From assembly GCA_004352715.1 (NCBI GenBank), contig SCFE01000026.1, forward strand, positions 1,751,742 to 1,784,301: a stretch of DNA of 32,560 bases, in the 5' to 3' direction. The notes beneath the pieces are model-generated. The model worked only from the letters and a program-made list of their open reading frames with translations, had not been told where the DNA came from and did not search any database. A program made the translations under genes and the position numbers. Shown piece after piece: positions 31,595 through 32,560 of this stretch. This DNA is from Hofstenia miamia (taxonomy: Eukaryota; Xenacoelomorpha; Acoela). Numbering within the stretch: position 1 is the stretch's first letter; every line of letters starts with the position of its first letter.

Positions 31595-31601
31595 GGGGGC
31601 A
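31592..31601 (+). promoter_or_regulatory. polypurine tract (plus-strand primer)
   Basis: TGAGGGGGCA directly before the TGTAGCATC start of the 3' LTR. Such a purine run survives RNase H and primes plus-strand DNA synthesis. Its place fixes 31602 as the LTR start. Confidence 0.7.
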
Positions 31602-32560
31602 TGTAGCATCATCCAAATAAAATCTCAAATAAGCTGCAAATGTCAAGAAAAGAGATTAAGATTGAAGAGAAGTGATTAAAAAATATTGTAATCAAATCAA
31701 TTAGTGTTATTTCAGATTTATTTGTAATATGTTACTAAAATACAACATGTGTTAAAAAAGAGATATTTGTGTCTGTTGATAAAAATACTTTTTGACGTCT
31801 TTTGGAAATACTATAAATAGATTAAAAACCATTGTAAGAGTTTGATAAAGAATTTTATTTGAAATTCTTATTTTGTTTCAATTTAATGGTTTGCTTATTT
31901 AATACAATGTTGAGCTAATCAAGCAGTGTTTAGTAATGGTCTGGATACATCACAGGGAATGATTCTAGGGTCTCTGCCAGATAACAAAGTGCACATATGT
32001 TAGGTATAGGGGTTTTTCTCTTGATTAGCTGAGTAGCATTTCATTTCTACATGTATTAAATAATTAACTGTCAACAAATGGTTGGATGACCAAACCCTAG
32101 GAATTATCTTATTACTATTTTAGATCTAAATTTATGACCTATAATCGACCTATAAATGACTGTACATGTAGTAAATTATAAATGTAGGTTAGGAAGTTGT
32201 TTGAACAGAATATATTTAAATAAGCCAATATATTTTGGTAATGGCTACATGTAATATGTAACAAACAACTAGTAACAATTCAGGTTGTGAATAGATATAA
32301 CACTTTCACAAAATGGAGTTTAAGTTGAATTGTGTCATGTATTGAGTAAGTACTGAGCTAAAGTAGGGTACACATAAGCTACATTGATTGAGCTGAGAAG
32401 TAGCACTCAACCATTGGATGGAATGGTGAAACTGGATGTGGTGATCCACTTCAGGCAGATGCCCATCAGAAGATCATTGCAGAGATTACCACGTAGCTTC
32501 ATCCCTAAATAGTGAACAGTTAATTCTAAGTTACATAAGTAAACAGAAGAAACCAGTCAA
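31602..32560 (+). mobile_element. 3' LTR of the main family-1 element (runs off the window)
   Basis: Begins TGTAGCATCATCC and aligns with the solo LTR 8929-10662, except that about 80 bp (compare 9118-9200) are missing after 31798. The TATA box is at 31812-31820. The second part is almost identical to 15568-16252. By comparison with the solo LTR about 100 bp remain beyond the window end, giving a full LTR of about 1.1 kb. Confidence 0.85.
31812..31820 (+). promoter_or_regulatory. LTR TATA box (family 1)
   Basis: TATAAATAG followed by ATTAAAAACC, identical to the site in the solo LTR. Confidence 0.55.

Larger units (their letters stand above)
21428..32560 (+). mobile_element. main family-1 Ty3/gypsy-type LTR retrotransposon with extra ORF3
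   Basis: Order: gag (21428-22983), protease (22968-23429), RT-RNase H (23430-25640), integrase (25641-26743), spacer with motif cluster (26744-27481), ORF3 (27482-30207 and 31232-31594), polypurine tract (31592-31601), 3' LTR (31602 to beyond the window end). PR-RT-RH-IN order places it in Ty3/gypsy. A family-2 LTR (30208-31231) interrupts ORF3. The internal region without that LTR is over 9 kb, large for the group because of ORF3. The 5' LTR is in the upstream gap. Numerous stops show it is not autonomous. Confidence 0.85.

Noticed and set aside
21428-31601. Directional hypermutation of the main element
   Set aside because: The NTR change and several TGA stops suggest G-to-A or CpG decay, but frameshifts and other changes are also common and I cannot count substitutions against a consensus.
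1-32560. tRNA or rRNA genes and CRISPR arrays
   Set aside because: None seen. The only regularly spaced short repeats are the retroelement motif clusters, which have diverged spacers inside coding sequence and no cas genes.

Overview
The window is AT-rich eukaryotic DNA, almost certainly from a metazoan and probably an invertebrate. It holds a fragment of a sacsin-type gene, a CR1/jockey-like non-LTR relic, a possible Tc1/mariner relic, a MITE-like hairpin, and more than 20 kb of nested Ty3/gypsy-type LTR retrotransposons. There are no bacterial-style genes or operons. I cannot name the species. Six runs of N break the sequence. Two of them are exactly 1,000 N, so they look like placeholder scaffold joins of unknown size.

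Layout. 1-1046: AT-rich sequence and the 3' end of a non-LTR retrotransposon. 1047-3371: a ~1.1 kb segment present twice in direct orientation, the copies separated by an N run; it includes a palindromic MITE-like unit. 3372-3660: possible mariner-like transposase remnant, minus strand. 4612-6095: sacsin-like ATPase-domain fragment, cut by a gap. 7096-8588: ORF3 and LTR end of a plus-strand retroelement (family 2). 8589-12208: an older minus-strand element (5' LTR and gag) whose gag is split by a plus-strand solo LTR with a 4-bp target duplication. 12235-13843: decayed gag pieces on both strands. 13863-20427: inverted and rearranged pieces of the family-1 element, including a 515-bp perfect inverted repeat and a head-to-head junction. 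21428-32560: the most complete family-1 element, with gag, protease, RT-RNase H, integrase, a spacer, a very long extra ORF (ORF3), a polypurine tract and a 3' LTR. A family-2 LTR lies inside its ORF3.

How the parts relate. Gag and Pol show the usual Ty3/gypsy order PR-RT-RH-IN and recognisable catalytic motifs. Every copy carries stops or frameshifts, so none looks autonomous. The most unusual part is ORF3, about 1,030 codons between integrase and the polypurine tract, where an env gene would sit. It has no visible signal peptide, membrane anchor or other envelope feature, and I recognise no domain. It occurs in three copies and two LTR families, and its protein sequence is conserved between families, which implies it mattered to replicating elements. 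Short AATTCAAGGGC-like motifs cluster before RT and before ORF3 and are a second unexplained feature.
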